Part shown: one piece after another, positions 55,647 through 64,000 of the stretch | How the letters are laid out: each line of letters opens with the position of its first letter | Position numbering within the stretch: the stretch's first letter is position 1 | Source: Streptomyces sp. P3 | GTDB taxonomy: Bacteria; Actinomycetota; Actinomycetes; Streptomycetales; Streptomycetaceae | Reading direction: 5' to 3' | DNA: 64,000 nucleotides | Assembly (NCBI RefSeq): GCF_003032475.1 | Contig: NZ_CP028369.1 | Coordinates: 7,068,001-7,132,000, forward strand | Translations under genes and position numbers: made by a program | Notes under the pieces: model-generated | Database searches by the model: none | Seen by the model: the letters and a program-made list of their open reading frames with translations, nothing else | What the model was told of the DNA's origin: nothing

Positions 55647-56072
55647 TCAGTCGGCGATGCCGTCAAAGGCGATGACTTTGTCGATGTGGCCGCGGACAAG
55701 GAGGTTGCCGGGGCCGCCATTGCGAGCGGCGTACTCCTCCGCGCGGTCGTCACCCATGTAGCGGGCACCGAGGAGACCACCCCAGCGCAGCATGTCCTCG
55801 GGGTCCTCGGAGATCTCGGCGCGTCCTTGGAGCAGGACGAACGCGTACGGTGGCCGGTCCTCGTCGACGCAGAGGACGAACCGTCCGTCACGGGCGAGGT
55901 TGCGGCCCTTGACCCCGTCCTTCTCGGTGGTGAGCACGATGTCGTCGCCGTCGAGGAGGAACCAGACCGGTGTCCCGTGGGGGCTGCCGTCGGCGCGGAC
56001 GGTCGACAACTTGCCGGTGCGAGTGCCATGCGTGACGAACGCCCGCCACTGCTGCCCGGTCATCTTCCGCAT
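55647..56072 (-). CDS. PPOX-class flavin/F420-dependent oxidoreductase
   Basis: The 141-residue split-barrel protein has LSTVRADGSPHGTPVWFLLD, DIVLTTEKDGVKGRNLARDG and RFVLCVDEDRPPYAFVLLQG, typical of the pyridoxamine-phosphate-oxidase-like F420-binding family in actinobacteria. The start is placed at ATG 56072 (MRKMTGQQW). It is last in a run of four minus-strand genes with NTF2-like, MBL-fold and VOC proteins, which suggests a small detoxification or stress unit. Confidence 0.82.
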   Translation of the reverse strand: MRKMTGQQWRAFVTHGTRTGKLSTVRADGSPHGTPVWFLLDGDDIVLTTEKDGVKGRNLARDGRFVLCVDEDRPPYAFVLLQGRAEISEDPEDMLRWGGLLGARYMGDDRAEEYAARNGGPGNLLVRGHIDKVIAFDGIAD

Positions 56073-56145
56073 GTGGGTGCCTTTCGCGTTCGTGCGGATC
56101 GGCTCGTGGGTGTCCGAGGCCGAGTCGGCCTCGGACACCCGGGGC

Positions 56146-56538
56146 TCAGCCCCAGAAGGCGTCTTCGGCGGCCGGGTCGCCGGAGAAGAGCCACATCTCG
56201 GTGATCTTGCCGTTCTCGATGCGCAGGAGGTCGACGCCGTCCATGCTCATCGACGCGTCGTCGTGGCGGCCGCTGAAGTGGATGGTGGCGGCGACCAGGT
56301 CGTCGTTGGCCATGAGCGTGTGGATCTTGTCGATGGCGAAGGTGCCCCGGCTGGTTTCCATCATGCTGCCGAGCATCTGGAAGACGGCGTCGCGGCCCTT
56401 GTGCTCGCCGGAGAACTGGTTGGCGCCGGGCTGGTGCCAGACGATCGCCTCGTCGAGGAGTTCGCCGAGGGTGGCCATGTCTCCCGTCTGCACGGCCTGG
56501 AAGTAGGTGCGGGCGATGTCGATGTTCGCGCTGGTCAT
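56146..56538 (-). CDS. SnoaL/NTF2-like protein
   Basis: The 130-residue protein has the cone-shaped NTF2 fold pattern: IDIARTYFQAVQTGDMATLG, ELLDEAIVWHQPG, and MDGVDLLRIENGKITEMWLF near the end. Such proteins are polyketide cyclases, isomerases or binding proteins of unknown role. The ATG follows GGAGCAAG. Confidence 0.82.
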   Translation of the reverse strand: MTSANIDIARTYFQAVQTGDMATLGELLDEAIVWHQPGANQFSGEHKGRDAVFQMLGSMMETSRGTFAIDKIHTLMANDDLVAATIHFSGRHDDASMSMDGVDLLRIENGKITEMWLFSGDPAAEDAFWG

Positions 56539-56576
56539 GGTGCTTGCTCCACGGGTGCCTTGTGCGGGGGTGGTGG

Positions 56577-57359
56577 CTATCGGGCGAAGTCGAGACGGTC
56601 GGCCAGTCCGGCATCGGTGAACGCGGCCTCGATCTCGTGGCGGCCTTCCTTGAAGTGGGCCCAGCTGTCGAAGTGGGCGGGGACGACCCGGTGGGCACCG
56701 AGCATCTTCGCGGCCTCGGCGCCCTGAGCGCTGTCGAGGGTGAGCAGGGCGTTGTCGAAGGCGAAGGCCATGCGGGCACCGCCGAGGAAGAGGACCGCGG
56801 TGTCCACCGGGGCGAACTTCTCGGCGATCTCCCTGACGTGCTCCAGGGCGGCGTTGTCTCCACTGACATAGACCGAGGGCAGGTCGTCGGAGGTGAGCAT
56901 GAAGCCGACGATGTCGCCGGAAATCGGTTCGCAGCCGATTGGGCCGTGCCGGGCGGGCAGACCGGTGACCGTGACGGTGCCGCCGTCGGGCCGCTTGAGC
57001 TCAGCGCTCTGCCAGAAGCCCAGCCCCTGCGCGTTGCCGCCCAGACGACCGGCACCGCTGACCGTGGTGAAGACGACCGGCACCTCGGGCAGAAAGGCGC
57101 GGCCAGCGTTGTCGAGGTTGTCGTCGTGCTCATCATGGGAGAGCAGAACGGCGTCGACGCGGCCCAGCTCGGCGGCGGTGACAGGTGACGGCTCGGTCTT
57201 GACGAGCTTGCGGTCGCCGGGGAGGGGCATGAGGTACTCACCCGGCGGGTCGAAGGTCGGGTCGGTGACGAACCTGAGCCCGCCGTACTCGATCACGGTG
57301 GTCGGACCGCCGTAGACGCGGACGGGGATCGTTTCGCTGGTGGCGCTGGCGCCGGACAT
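56577..57359 (-). CDS. metallo-beta-lactamase-fold hydrolase (UlaG-like)
   Basis: The 260-residue protein has ARYGG-like N-terminal strands, then AVLLSHDEHDDNLDNAGRAF, a variant of HxHxDH in which the second position is Glu-His, plus VYVSGDNAALEHV and HRVVPAHFDSWAHF with further metal ligands. It has the layout of UlaG-type lactonases and related MBL proteins. The ATG follows GGGAGG. Its reaction is unknown. Confidence 0.8.
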   Translation of the reverse strand: MSGASATSETIPVRVYGGPTTVIEYGGLRFVTDPTFDPPGEYLMPLPGDRKLVKTEPSPVTAAELGRVDAVLLSHDEHDDNLDNAGRAFLPEVPVVFTTVSGAGRLGGNAQGLGFWQSAELKRPDGGTVTVTGLPARHGPIGCEPISGDIVGFMLTSDDLPSVYVSGDNAALEHVREIAEKFAPVDTAVLFLGGARMAFAFDNALLTLDSAQGAEAAKMLGAHRVVPAHFDSWAHFKEGRHEIEAAFTDAGLADRLDFAR

Positions 57360-57493
57360 CGGGACCTCCCGGTCGGGGAACAGTGAAGACGCGGCCCTGC
57401 GGGTGGCTCCGGCAGGGCGGAAGGAGACGGGCCGCTGGCCCCGCTACACGGCCGGCCATCCGGCGCGTGCCGTGCGGCGACCTGCAGATCCGG

Positions 57494-57874
57494 TCACGGG
57501 GCGGGTACGGAGAACACGCCGAAGTGATTTCCTGCCGTGTCCTGCAGCCGGGCGAAGGTGAAGCCCGCGGAGTCGGAGGCGGGCTCCATGAGCACCTTGG
57601 CACCCAGCTCCCCGGCGCGCTTGACGCTCGCGGCGACGTCCTGGACGAGGACGTGGAAGATCGCGTAGTTGGGGAACTTGCCCTCCGACTCCCACACGCC
57701 GCCCGTCGGCTGCTGGGCGCCCGGCGTCATCACCGAGTGATAGGTCACGCCCGGGGTGTTGGTGTTGAGGACGTACCTCCAGTCGAACAGCTCGCCGTAG
57801 AACTCCTTGACCTTCTCAGGCTGGTCGGTGCCGAACTCGAACCAGGCGACCGAATTGAGGGCGGGAACGGTCAT
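57494..57874 (-). CDS. VOC family (glyoxalase-like) protein
   Basis: The 126-residue protein shows two beta-alpha-beta-beta-beta modules: SVAWFEFGTDQPEKVKEFYG, ELFDWRY, then NYAIFHVLVQDVAASVKRAG, ELGAKVLMEP and LQDTAGNHFGVFS. ATG 57874 is eight bases from AAGGAG, while the upstream in-frame GTG overlaps that site. It is probably a detoxification or small-molecule-binding protein. Confidence 0.85.
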   Translation of the reverse strand: MTVPALNSVAWFEFGTDQPEKVKEFYGELFDWRYVLNTNTPGVTYHSVMTPGAQQPTGGVWESEGKFPNYAIFHVLVQDVAASVKRAGELGAKVLMEPASDSAGFTFARLQDTAGNHFGVFSVPAP

Positions 57875-58023
57875 CACACTCACTCCTTACAGCCCCATAC
57901 GGGGATAAAGATCACTCTCTGGGACGGATTGAATCCGGACGGCTGCTACCCGGCGGGATGGCTCCAGACCGACCTGCCGGGGCAAGCAAGCCCTGGATCA
58001 ACTGCCGCTCAGCAAACCATTTA

Positions 58024-58037
58024 GATTCCATGGAATC
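58024..58037. promoter_or_regulatory. perfect 14-bp palindrome between VOC and radical SAM genes
   Basis: GATTCCATGGAATC lies in the 277-base divergent region between the VOC gene and the radical SAM gene and is followed by AACTTCCAGGGATTATTGTTCC. It may be a MarR-type operator. Confidence 0.5.
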
Positions 58038-58160
58038 AACTTCCAGGGATTATTGTTCCGTGTGATGCGGGTCTACTGGCGCCCAGCCGCCTGGCCCCGC
58101 GGACAGCAGAGGGACCAGGCCGCCCTGGTGGGGGCGGCCGACAGCCGAGAGGAACCCGTC

Positions 58161-59042
58161 ATGGAACCCGTCGAGATCGAGGCGAAGACCCTGATCCAGA
58201 AGTCGAACACCCCGTCGAATGACTACGTCATCAACCCCTACACCGGCTGCGTGCTGGGCTGCGCGTACTGCTTCGCGTCCTTCGCGGGACGGCAGTTCGG
58301 CCGGTCGGTCAAGGAGTGGGGCGACTACCTGTACGTGAAGAAGAACGCCGTCGAACTGGCCCACAAGGAGCTGGCCAAGATGCCTGAGCACAAGCGCCAC
58401 GGCACGATGCTGCTCAGCTCGGTCACCGACCCCTACCAGGGCCACGAGACGAAGTACCGGCTCACCCGCGGCGTCCTGCGCGAGCTGAGAACGGTCGAGT
58501 ATCCGGGTCTGGTCCGCATCCTGACCAAGTCGCCGGTCGTCATCCGCGACATCGATCTGCTCGCCAGCCTGCCCCGGGCGGAGGTCGGCATGACCGTGAC
58601 CACTGCTGACGACAAGGTCAGTCGCTGGCTGGAGGTGCGTGCCCCGCTCGCCTCCCGCCGCCTGCGCACTCTCGCGGAACTGCGCGAGGCCGGCATCCCC
58701 ACCTTCGCCTTCGTCGGCCCGCTCCTGCCCCACTTCGCCACCCAGCCCGAACTCCTCGACCACCTCTTCGGGCAGCTCGTCGAAGCCGGCATCACCGAGG
58801 TGTTCATGGAACACATCAATCTCAAGCGGTACATCCGCGAGCGCATGGACCAGGTCCTCGCCGACGAACCCGACGAGGTACGCGAGGCATACGTACAGGC
58901 CCGCACCAAGGAACACCGCGAACGGCTCGACGCAATCGTGGCGGACCTCCTCGCCAAGCATGGGCTGCGGCTGCGCTTCGACGAGGTCGTCCACCACGAC
59001 GACAACGACGCCTTGCAGCAGAGACTGACGGACTCTGCGTGA
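58161..59042 (+). CDS. SPL-family radical SAM protein
   Basis: The 293-residue protein binds a 4Fe-4S cluster through Cx3Cx2C in YTGCVLGCAYCFA and follows the Rv2578c/spore-photoproduct-lyase-like pattern: LLSSVTDPYQGHETKYRLTR, RILTKSPVVIRDIDLL and VGMTVTTADDKVSRWLE. The ATG follows GAGAGGA. True spore photoproduct lyase motifs are missing, so the reaction is unknown. Confidence 0.85.
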   Translation: MEPVEIEAKTLIQKSNTPSNDYVINPYTGCVLGCAYCFASFAGRQFGRSVKEWGDYLYVKKNAVELAHKELAKMPEHKRHGTMLLSSVTDPYQGHETKYRLTRGVLRELRTVEYPGLVRILTKSPVVIRDIDLLASLPRAEVGMTVTTADDKVSRWLEVRAPLASRRLRTLAELREAGIPTFAFVGPLLPHFATQPELLDHLFGQLVEAGITEVFMEHINLKRYIRERMDQVLADEPDEVREAYVQARTKEHRERLDAIVADLLAKHGLRLRFDEVVHHDDNDALQQRLTDSA

Positions 59043-59065
59043 GCGCGTCGCGTCGAGCGGGAGGG

Positions 59066-59195
59066 TCAGGCGATGGCGTCGGGCTCGGGGTCGGGGCCGG
59101 GGACCGCCTGAGCCCAGGTGCCCATGGCGTCCAGGACGTCACGCAGCCCCTCACCCAGAGGGGTGAGCTGGTATTCGACGCGTGGGGGGATCTCC
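59066..59195 (-). pseudogene. HxlR-type regulator, C-terminal remnant
   Basis: The minus strand reads VAEIPPRVEYQLTPLGEGL, then DVLDAMGTWAQAVPGPDP and a stop. This is the end of an HxlR winged helix, parallel to AEVPPRVEYELTALGRTL in the intact gene at 63362. The DNA-binding half is missing. Confidence 0.65.
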
Positions 59196-59560
59196 GCAAC
59201 GCTGGTAAGGGGACTTGCAGCACTCCGCCCGGGACCCGGCGCGCCGCGAGTTCGTCACCCAGGAGCAGGACCCCCGCGGGGACGCGTCATCACCCTGCCC
59301 GGGCCCGCTGCTGCCCCATACCGGCGGCTACCGCGTCGTTACGGACGGGCGGCGCGTGGCGGCGGTCCTGGTGTTGCTCGCGTCTGTCCCGTCTGGAGGT
59401 GCGTTCGCAAGGACCCCAGCCACCCTATTCACCCGACCTATCGGACCTCTCACCTCCAGCGTCTCGGCGGCTTAATCCTGAGACCTCAGTGCGCCACCAG
59501 CTGTTATCACGGGGCTTCTGTCGATCCTCTAGACAGACCTTGCATTGAAGCCCCTTAATA

Positions 59561-59570
59561 GATCCGATGT
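59561..59570 (+). promoter_or_regulatory. possible fucose-regulon operator (site 5)
   Basis: GATCCGATGT: the nine-base ATCCGATGT shared with sites 1 and 2, without the TATCG extension. It is 647 bases before the fucosidase start, so this is weak. Confidence 0.3.
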
Positions 59571-60068
59571 CACTCCGGCGAAACACACGCCGTGCGGGTG
59601 GCCTCTCTCCTGCTCGCCGTCTGAGGGTGATCAGCCCGGTTGTCGAGCCGAAGCACCCTGTGTTGTCCCGCAAAGAGTTAGGAGCGCACGTTGTCAGAGC
59701 CGGTCAGCCACCGAAGGGAAGCTCGCCGGCATGGCGGTCCGCCGAGGGCGGGCTTCGCCCTCCGTCCGTGCCTTCTCCATGCAGGAGCTCCTGATGCCCG
59801 GCGCGCCGTAGTGCTCGTGCCGGCCGCCTTCCTGAGTGTGGTCCCACTACTCATCAACGGATTGCGCGCCCAGGCCCCTCCGGCACCGTGACCAACGCAT
59901 CCCGGTTTCACCGACACCGCCGACGGCGACCGCACCTGGCCAGGTAGCTTCCGGCCTGCCCGCGAGCGGTACCACGTCCCGCGACGCGCCCCTCTTGCCT
60001 CTCAGCGCCGAGGCGATTACGCCTCCCACGACAGCCCGGTCGCCAACCTCGGGCGGTCACCCTCCACT

Positions 60069-60095
60069 TGGCACCTGCCCAGCTGGCAGGTGCCA
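60069..60095. other. hairpin upstream of fucosidase gene
   Basis: TGGCACCTGCC, loop CAGCT, GGCAGGTGCCA. A perfect 11-bp stem about 120 bases before the start codon. It could be a terminator for an upstream transcript or a leader structure. Confidence 0.45.
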
Positions 60096-60216
60096 GCGGA
60101 GCACCGTTTCACAGCCACTTTGACAATCCGTGCGTGCCCCGGCACCCAGGCCGACGTCGACTGCCACCTGGCACGTCGTCATCGCGATCAATGCCATCGA
60201 TCCTCAGGAGTGGGCC

Positions 60217-62163
60217 ATGCCCTCATCAAGAATGAATCGCCGTACGTTTCTCGGCGCCGCGGGTGCGGCAACCGCCGCGACCGCCCTGCCGATCGTCCCC
60301 GGCTTCTCCGGCCTTCTGTCGCAGGCGGCCGCCGCAGACACACAGACCAACCTGAGCAAGATGGTCGACATGCGGTTCGGCATGTTCAACCACTTCAGCC
60401 TGGGCACGTTCACGAACCAGGAGTGGGCCGAACCCAACCAGAGCCCCACCCTTTTCGCTCCCCCGAGCGTCAACTGCGCGCAGTGGGCCGACGCGGCGGT
60501 TGCCGCGAAGATGAGTTACGGCATCCTGACCACCAAGCACCATGACGGCTTCGCCCTGTGGCCGAGCGCCCATGGCACCCAGAACGTCGCGAACAGCTCC
60601 TACAAGCAGGACGTGGTGCGGGCGTACTGCGATGCCTTCCGGGCGAAGGGGCTGAAGGTCGGGTTCTACTACTCGATCTGGGACCGCACCTTCGGTGTCG
60701 AGGCATGGGAGAGCCGGCACAAAGTGACCGGGCTCGAAATCACCGATGCCATCCAGCCCGGCGACATGACCTTCATCCTCGGTCAGATCACCGAGTTGCT
60801 CACCAACTACGGCACCATCGACATGTTCATGACCGACGGTTACGCATGGCAGATGGGCCAGCAGGCCGTCTCCTACCAGAGGATCCGTTCGCTGGTGAAG
60901 CAACTGCAGCCGGACTGCGTCATGATCGACATCGGCGGACTGACCGAGCCCTTCCTCAGCGACGCGATCTTCTTCGAGGAGCCGCTGGGCATCACGGCGC
61001 CGGCGGGCAACACCTACGCCGGAATGCAGGGACAGACCATCAGCAACGGCTGGTTCTGGCACCCCTCCACCCCGACCGAAAGCCTCATGAGCAAGTCGGC
61101 GATCCTCTCCCACCTCACCGACCTGGAACCCAAGTACACCTCCTTCATCCTCAACTGCCCGCCCAACCGCGACGGCCTGCTGGACACCAACATCGTCAAC
61201 CGCCTCGCCGAGGTCGGCGCCGCATGGAGCCCCGACACCTCCAGGCCGCCGCTGCCCACCCAGCTGCTGCGCGCCGAGCACCCCCTCACACCGGTCAACG
61301 CGTATGCGACCGCCTTCCACACCGGTGAGGGACCGCTCCACGCCATCGACGGACTCAGCGACGTCCGCTACGAGACCTGCTGGTCGACATGGAGCCTGTC
61401 GCTGCCGCAGTCCATCACCATCGACCTGGGCGGCGTGTGGAGCAACGTCTCCACCCTGGAGTACCTGCCCAAGCAGTGGAACCGCACCAACTCCACCGAC
61501 GGCGACATCACCTCCTACACCATCTCCACCAGCACCGACGGGGTCACCTTCGCCCAGGTCGCCACCGGCACCTGGGCCGGCAACCACAAGACCAAGCTGG
61601 TCGAGTGGCCCGCCCGGAACGTTGGCTTCGTACGGATCCAGGTCAACGCGGCCACCGGCGGCTACGCCAACATCGGCGGCGTCAGGATCGGCGGCCGGAC
61701 GGCCAAGCCTGCGCTGGTGTCCAGCACGCTGCCCGGCGACGGCACCGTCTACCGGCTGGTCGCCCGACACAGCGGCAAGGTCGCCGACGTGGAGGGCGCG
61801 CGCACCGCCAACGGCACGAACGTCCTGCAATGGCCGTGGCTCAACCGGGCGAACCAGAAGTGGACCTTCACCAGCACCGGCGACGGCTACTACAAGATCA
61901 AGGGTGTGGGCAGCGGCAAGCTCCTGGAGGTCGCGGATCTCTCCCGCGCGGACGGCGGCAACGTCGGCATCTGGGGAGACGCCGGCGCCCCCCAGCAGCA
62001 CTGGGCCGTCACGCCCACCGGTGACGGAAACTACTTCCTCATCAACCGCTACAGCGGGCTCTCCCTCGGCGTCGACGAGGGCAGCACCACTGACGGAGCC
62101 AACATCGAGCAGCAGCCGTACGCGTCACAGACACGGCAGCAATGGCAGATCATCCCGTCCTGA
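60217..62163 (+). CDS. secreted GH29 alpha-L-fucosidase with discoidin-like and ricin lectin domains
   Basis: The 648-residue protein carries a Tat signal (NRRTFLGAAGAATAATALPI). The GH29 barrel spans about residues 45-380: MVDMRFGMFNHFSLGTF, ILTTKHHDGFALWPS, VGFYYSIWD and DMFMTDGYAWQ, whose Asp fits the nucleophile. A galactose-binding/F5/8-type domain follows at about 390-515 (SITIDLGGVWSNVSTLEYLP), then a ricin B beta-trefoil at about 520-648 with repeated QW motifs (NQKWTF, QQHWAV, RQQWQI). ATG 60217 has AGGAG upstream. It should release fucose outside the cell for the importer and catabolic genes. Confidence 0.92.
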   Translation: MPSSRMNRRTFLGAAGAATAATALPIVPGFSGLLSQAAAADTQTNLSKMVDMRFGMFNHFSLGTFTNQEWAEPNQSPTLFAPPSVNCAQWADAAVAAKMSYGILTTKHHDGFALWPSAHGTQNVANSSYKQDVVRAYCDAFRAKGLKVGFYYSIWDRTFGVEAWESRHKVTGLEITDAIQPGDMTFILGQITELLTNYGTIDMFMTDGYAWQMGQQAVSYQRIRSLVKQLQPDCVMIDIGGLTEPFLSDAIFFEEPLGITAPAGNTYAGMQGQTISNGWFWHPSTPTESLMSKSAILSHLTDLEPKYTSFILNCPPNRDGLLDTNIVNRLAEVGAAWSPDTSRPPLPTQLLRAEHPLTPVNAYATAFHTGEGPLHAIDGLSDVRYETCWSTWSLSLPQSITIDLGGVWSNVSTLEYLPKQWNRTNSTDGDITSYTISTSTDGVTFAQVATGTWAGNHKTKLVEWPARNVGFVRIQVNAATGGYANIGGVRIGGRTAKPALVSSTLPGDGTVYRLVARHSGKVADVEGARTANGTNVLQWPWLNRANQKWTFTSTGDGYYKIKGVGSGKLLEVADLSRADGGNVGIWGDAGAPQQHWAVTPTGDGNYFLINRYSGLSLGVDEGSTTDGANIEQQPYASQTRQQWQIIPS

Positions 62164-62303
62164 CCTGCCCTCCGCATTGCTGCAAACCGGGGTGCGCCTC
62201 TTCGGCACTGCCCACTTCGTTCGGGGTCAGCGCTCCGACCGCGCACCGCCGGTTCGCCGACTGGGTCCAGCGTCGCCGGGAGTGATCAACCCGTCAAGCT
62301 GCG

Positions 62304-62999
62304 CTACGAGTTGCGCCAGACCGTGCCGCGGCGCTCGTACTCCAATACGGTCTCGACCTGGTTGGCGAACTTCGCGCCGAGGAACCGCTCGACCAGCCAG
62401 ACCGCGCCGTCCAGGCCGGAGGTGATGCCACCGCACGTGACGAGGTCGCCGTCATCGACCACGCGCGCGTTGACCACCTTCGCGCCCTGTGCGGCGAGTG
62501 CGGCCTTGCTGTCCGAGTGGGTGGTGGCCGGCCTGCCGCGCGTGAATCCGGCCGCCGACAAGGCCATCACGCCCGTGCAGACCCCGACCATGATCGCTTC
62601 GACGTCGGCGAGGCGCCGGATGAACGCCTTGTCCGCGAGCAGCCGGTGCATGCCCGATCCTGGCTGGTCGTGCCGCATGCCGCCGGGCACGATCAGCACA
62701 TCGGCGTCCTGCGGTGACCAGCCGCGCGGTACCTCGATCCGCAGGCCCCTCGACGCGGTGACCATGGTCGGCTTGTCGGTCGACACAAGTGTCGTCCGGA
62801 TGGCGCCGCCCATGGTGGCGGCGATGGACAGCACGTCGTAAGGCGCGATGGAATCCAGTTCCTCCACACCCTCGTAGAGCAGAATCTGGACACGCAACGG
62901 CGACGCCGCCGAGGGCGACGCCGCCGAGGCGAGGGGCGCGCCCGCCACCGCCAGCCCGGTCGACAACGCGGACGCCTGCAGGAAAGTACGACGTTCCAT
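62304..62999 (-). CDS. DJ-1/PfpI family protein, Tat-exported
   Basis: The 231-residue protein begins with a Tat-like signal (MERRTFLQASALSTGLAVAG). The mature part is a DJ-1/ThiJ fold: VQILLYEGVEELDSIAPYDV, VLIVPGGMRHD and the nucleophile elbow IMVGVCTGVMALSAAG with Cys. It resembles isonitrile-hydratase or GATase1-like proteins. Export of a DJ-1 protein is uncommon, and its role is unknown. Confidence 0.83.
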   Translation of the reverse strand: MERRTFLQASALSTGLAVAGAPLASAASPSAASPLRVQILLYEGVEELDSIAPYDVLSIAATMGGAIRTTLVSTDKPTMVTASRGLRIEVPRGWSPQDADVLIVPGGMRHDQPGSGMHRLLADKAFIRRLADVEAIMVGVCTGVMALSAAGFTRGRPATTHSDSKAALAAQGAKVVNARVVDDGDLVTCGGITSGLDGAVWLVERFLGAKFANQVETVLEYERRGTVWRNS

Positions 63000-63002
63000 G
63001 GA

Positions 63003-63251
63003 TTACCTCCCAGTGAGAGTTCTCTCCTGACTGGTCGGCTCGGCCCCACCGGTAGTTCCCGGCACTGCTGTGGACGGTTTACCGGCGTCGCGCCCCGGCC
63101 GCGACGGCATTGCGGACGATCCTGGGACGGCCACACCCTCGTAAACCGCGCCTGCATGCGCCTCATCGGCGTGGAGACGCCAGCTGATCTGCCACGTCAC
63201 GCCGGCGATGTCGTCGGCGAACATGCCGGCGAGCGTGGTGGTGGGCTCCAC
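63003..63251 (-). CDS. small hypothetical protein
   Basis: 82 codons with no family that I recognise (MEPTTTLAGMFADDIAGVTW, then QISWRLHADEAHAGAVYEGV), ending three bases before the DJ-1 gene's start. The second half is low-complexity and may be non-coding. Confidence 0.3.
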   Translation of the reverse strand: MEPTTTLAGMFADDIAGVTWQISWRLHADEAHAGAVYEGVAVPGSSAMPSRPGRDAGKPSTAVPGTTGGAEPTSQERTLTGR

Positions 63252-63361
63252 GATCGATTCTCCTCGGCCGAGCTCAGTCGAGTACTGCCTCCTGGGGCCC
63301 TACACTCACCATCGGTAACCAGCCACCCGTAAACAGTCGCCTTCACGTAACCAATGAGGGG

Positions 63362-63745
63362 ATGTCACGCATGCCAGAGCTTCCGGCCTTCGACGTCATG
63401 ACGGCGACCTGCCCGTCCCGCACCTCACTCGCTCGCGTCGCCAACAAGTGGACGGCCATGGTGGTCATCGCCCTCAGTGCCGACCGCATGCGCTTCCGCG
63501 ACCTGCGTGCCACCGTCGACGGCATCAGCTCCAAGGTCCTCACCGAGACCCTCCGAGACCTGGAACGGGATGGAATCGTCACCCGGCACGTGTACGCCGA
63601 GGTGCCACCCAGGGTCGAATACGAGCTGACCGCACTGGGTCGCACCCTGCACGCCCCGATTCATGCATTGGGCAGCTGGGCCGAGGACCACATCTCCGAA
63701 GTACTCGCGGCCCGCGAGAGCTACGACGCCCGCCAGTGTCCGTGA
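63362..63745 (+). CDS. HxlR family transcriptional regulator
   Basis: The 127-residue winged helix has CPSRTSLARVANKWTAMVVI, RFRDLRATVDGISSKVLTET, LRDLERDGIVTRHVYAEVPP and RVEYELTALGRTL, the complete HxlR pattern. The N-terminal Cys may be redox or electrophile sensing, as in related members. It is divergent from the DJ-1-like gene and is a likely regulator of it. Confidence 0.9.
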   Translation: MSRMPELPAFDVMTATCPSRTSLARVANKWTAMVVIALSADRMRFRDLRATVDGISSKVLTETLRDLERDGIVTRHVYAEVPPRVEYELTALGRTLHAPIHALGSWAEDHISEVLAARESYDARQCP

Positions 63746-63933
63746 CCGGTCACCAGAGGTGAACATTCGGCGTCAGGAGGACCTCGCCTCGCACTGGATG
63801 TCCGCCGCGCTCACCGGCGAGCGGAACGTCGTGAAGGTGGACCCGACGGTGCGGGCGGCGCCCTGAACTCGCGCCCGGAGTCGCCCGGAGTCGAGGGATC
63901 CTGCCGCCGGCCGCCCGGCGACCCACGCAACAA

Positions 63934-63966
63934 GCCGTCCGGCACGGTACCGCAGTGCCGGACGGC
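63934..63966. terminator. terminator hairpin, perfect 12-bp stem
   Basis: GCCGTCCGGCAC, nine-base loop, GTGCCGGACGGC, then TTCC. It lies downstream of the HxlR gene. Confidence 0.8.
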
Positions 63967-64000
63967 TTCCGCCTGGGAAGGATGCGGGCGGCCTACTGTC

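Larger units (their letters stand above)
59196..60216. other. 1-kb leader of the secreted fucosidase, no gene
   Basis: No supported gene. It contains ATCCGATGT at 59562-59570, a hairpin at 59746-59764 (GAGGGCG/CGCCCTC) and a perfect 11-bp stem at 60069-60095 (TGGCACCTGCC/GGCAGGTGCCA). CTTTGACAAT near 60118 could be part of a promoter. Confidence 0.4.

Noticed and set aside
60226..62001. 591-codon minus-strand frame opposite the secreted fucosidase
   Set aside because: The plus strand encodes a complete GH29 enzyme with Tat signal and lectin domain.
63663..63866. Small frame after the HxlR gene
   Set aside because: It overlaps the HxlR gene in another frame. The tail (EDLASHWMSAALTGERNVVK) has no family I recognise and no start signal.

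Overview
The window is high-GC DNA (GC-rich third codon positions, many GTG/TTG starts, tightly coupled operons, lipoprotein and Tat signals) and most resembles an accessory region of a Streptomyces-type actinomycete. No rRNA, tRNA or CRISPR array was recognised.

Layout. 1-7.4 kb: the end of a cytochrome P450 gene with a coupled methyltransferase, a flavin monooxygenase, a two-gene ABC exporter, a DUF2236 (latex-clearing-protein-like) oxygenase and a small secreted protein. 7.4-15 kb: a graveyard of mobile elements and gene stubs. It holds a TnpC-like gene, acyl-CoA synthetase and dehydrogenase stubs, a complete IS with 21-bp imperfect ends, a frameshifted IS110 recombinase gene, and an IS3 transposase relic split by an IS701-type element with a CTAG target duplication. 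15-20.5 kb: a GH29 alpha-L-fucosidase, a MalY/PatB-type C-S lyase, an OsmC protein and an Lrp regulator. 20.9-29.3 kb: a glycan-utilisation operon (beta-helix protein, GH43-like enzyme, sugar ABC importer) divergent from a LacI regulator. 30-37 kb: L-fucose catabolic cluster A followed by a GH31 glycosidase. 37-39 kb: IS relics. 39-45 kb: two large secreted beta-helix enzymes resembling GH141. 44.9-54.5 kb: a FadR-type regulator, an acid-sugar dehydratase, a second sugar ABC importer and L-fucose catabolic cluster B. 55-64 kb: a MarR regulator, a stress or detoxification block, a radical SAM protein, a secreted GH29 fucosidase with a lectin domain, a DJ-1-like protein and an HxlR regulator.

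Function. The theme is release, import and non-phosphorylating breakdown of L-fucose or related deoxysugars: fucosidases, importer, mutarotase, aldo/keto-reductase dehydrogenase, lactonase, fuconate dehydratase, SDR dehydrogenase, diketo-acid hydrolase (FAH family), then L-lactate oxidation (LutA/B). The pathway genes occur as two paralogous, differently decayed operons. The FAH hydrolase is broken in both: two frameshifts and a stop codon in A, and a deletion that fuses its N-terminus to the SDR in B. Between them the two clusters still supply one apparently intact copy of the other main steps up to that hydrolase. A palindromic motif (CATCCGATG, best sites extended by TATCG) recurs upstream of the fucosidase genes and cluster A. 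A second motif (TTCGTATGACGA-like) lies upstream of the FadR/dehydratase divergon and a GH141-like gene.

Caution: several frameshifts fall in homopolymers and could be sequencing errors. The in-frame stop codons, deletions and truncations could not.
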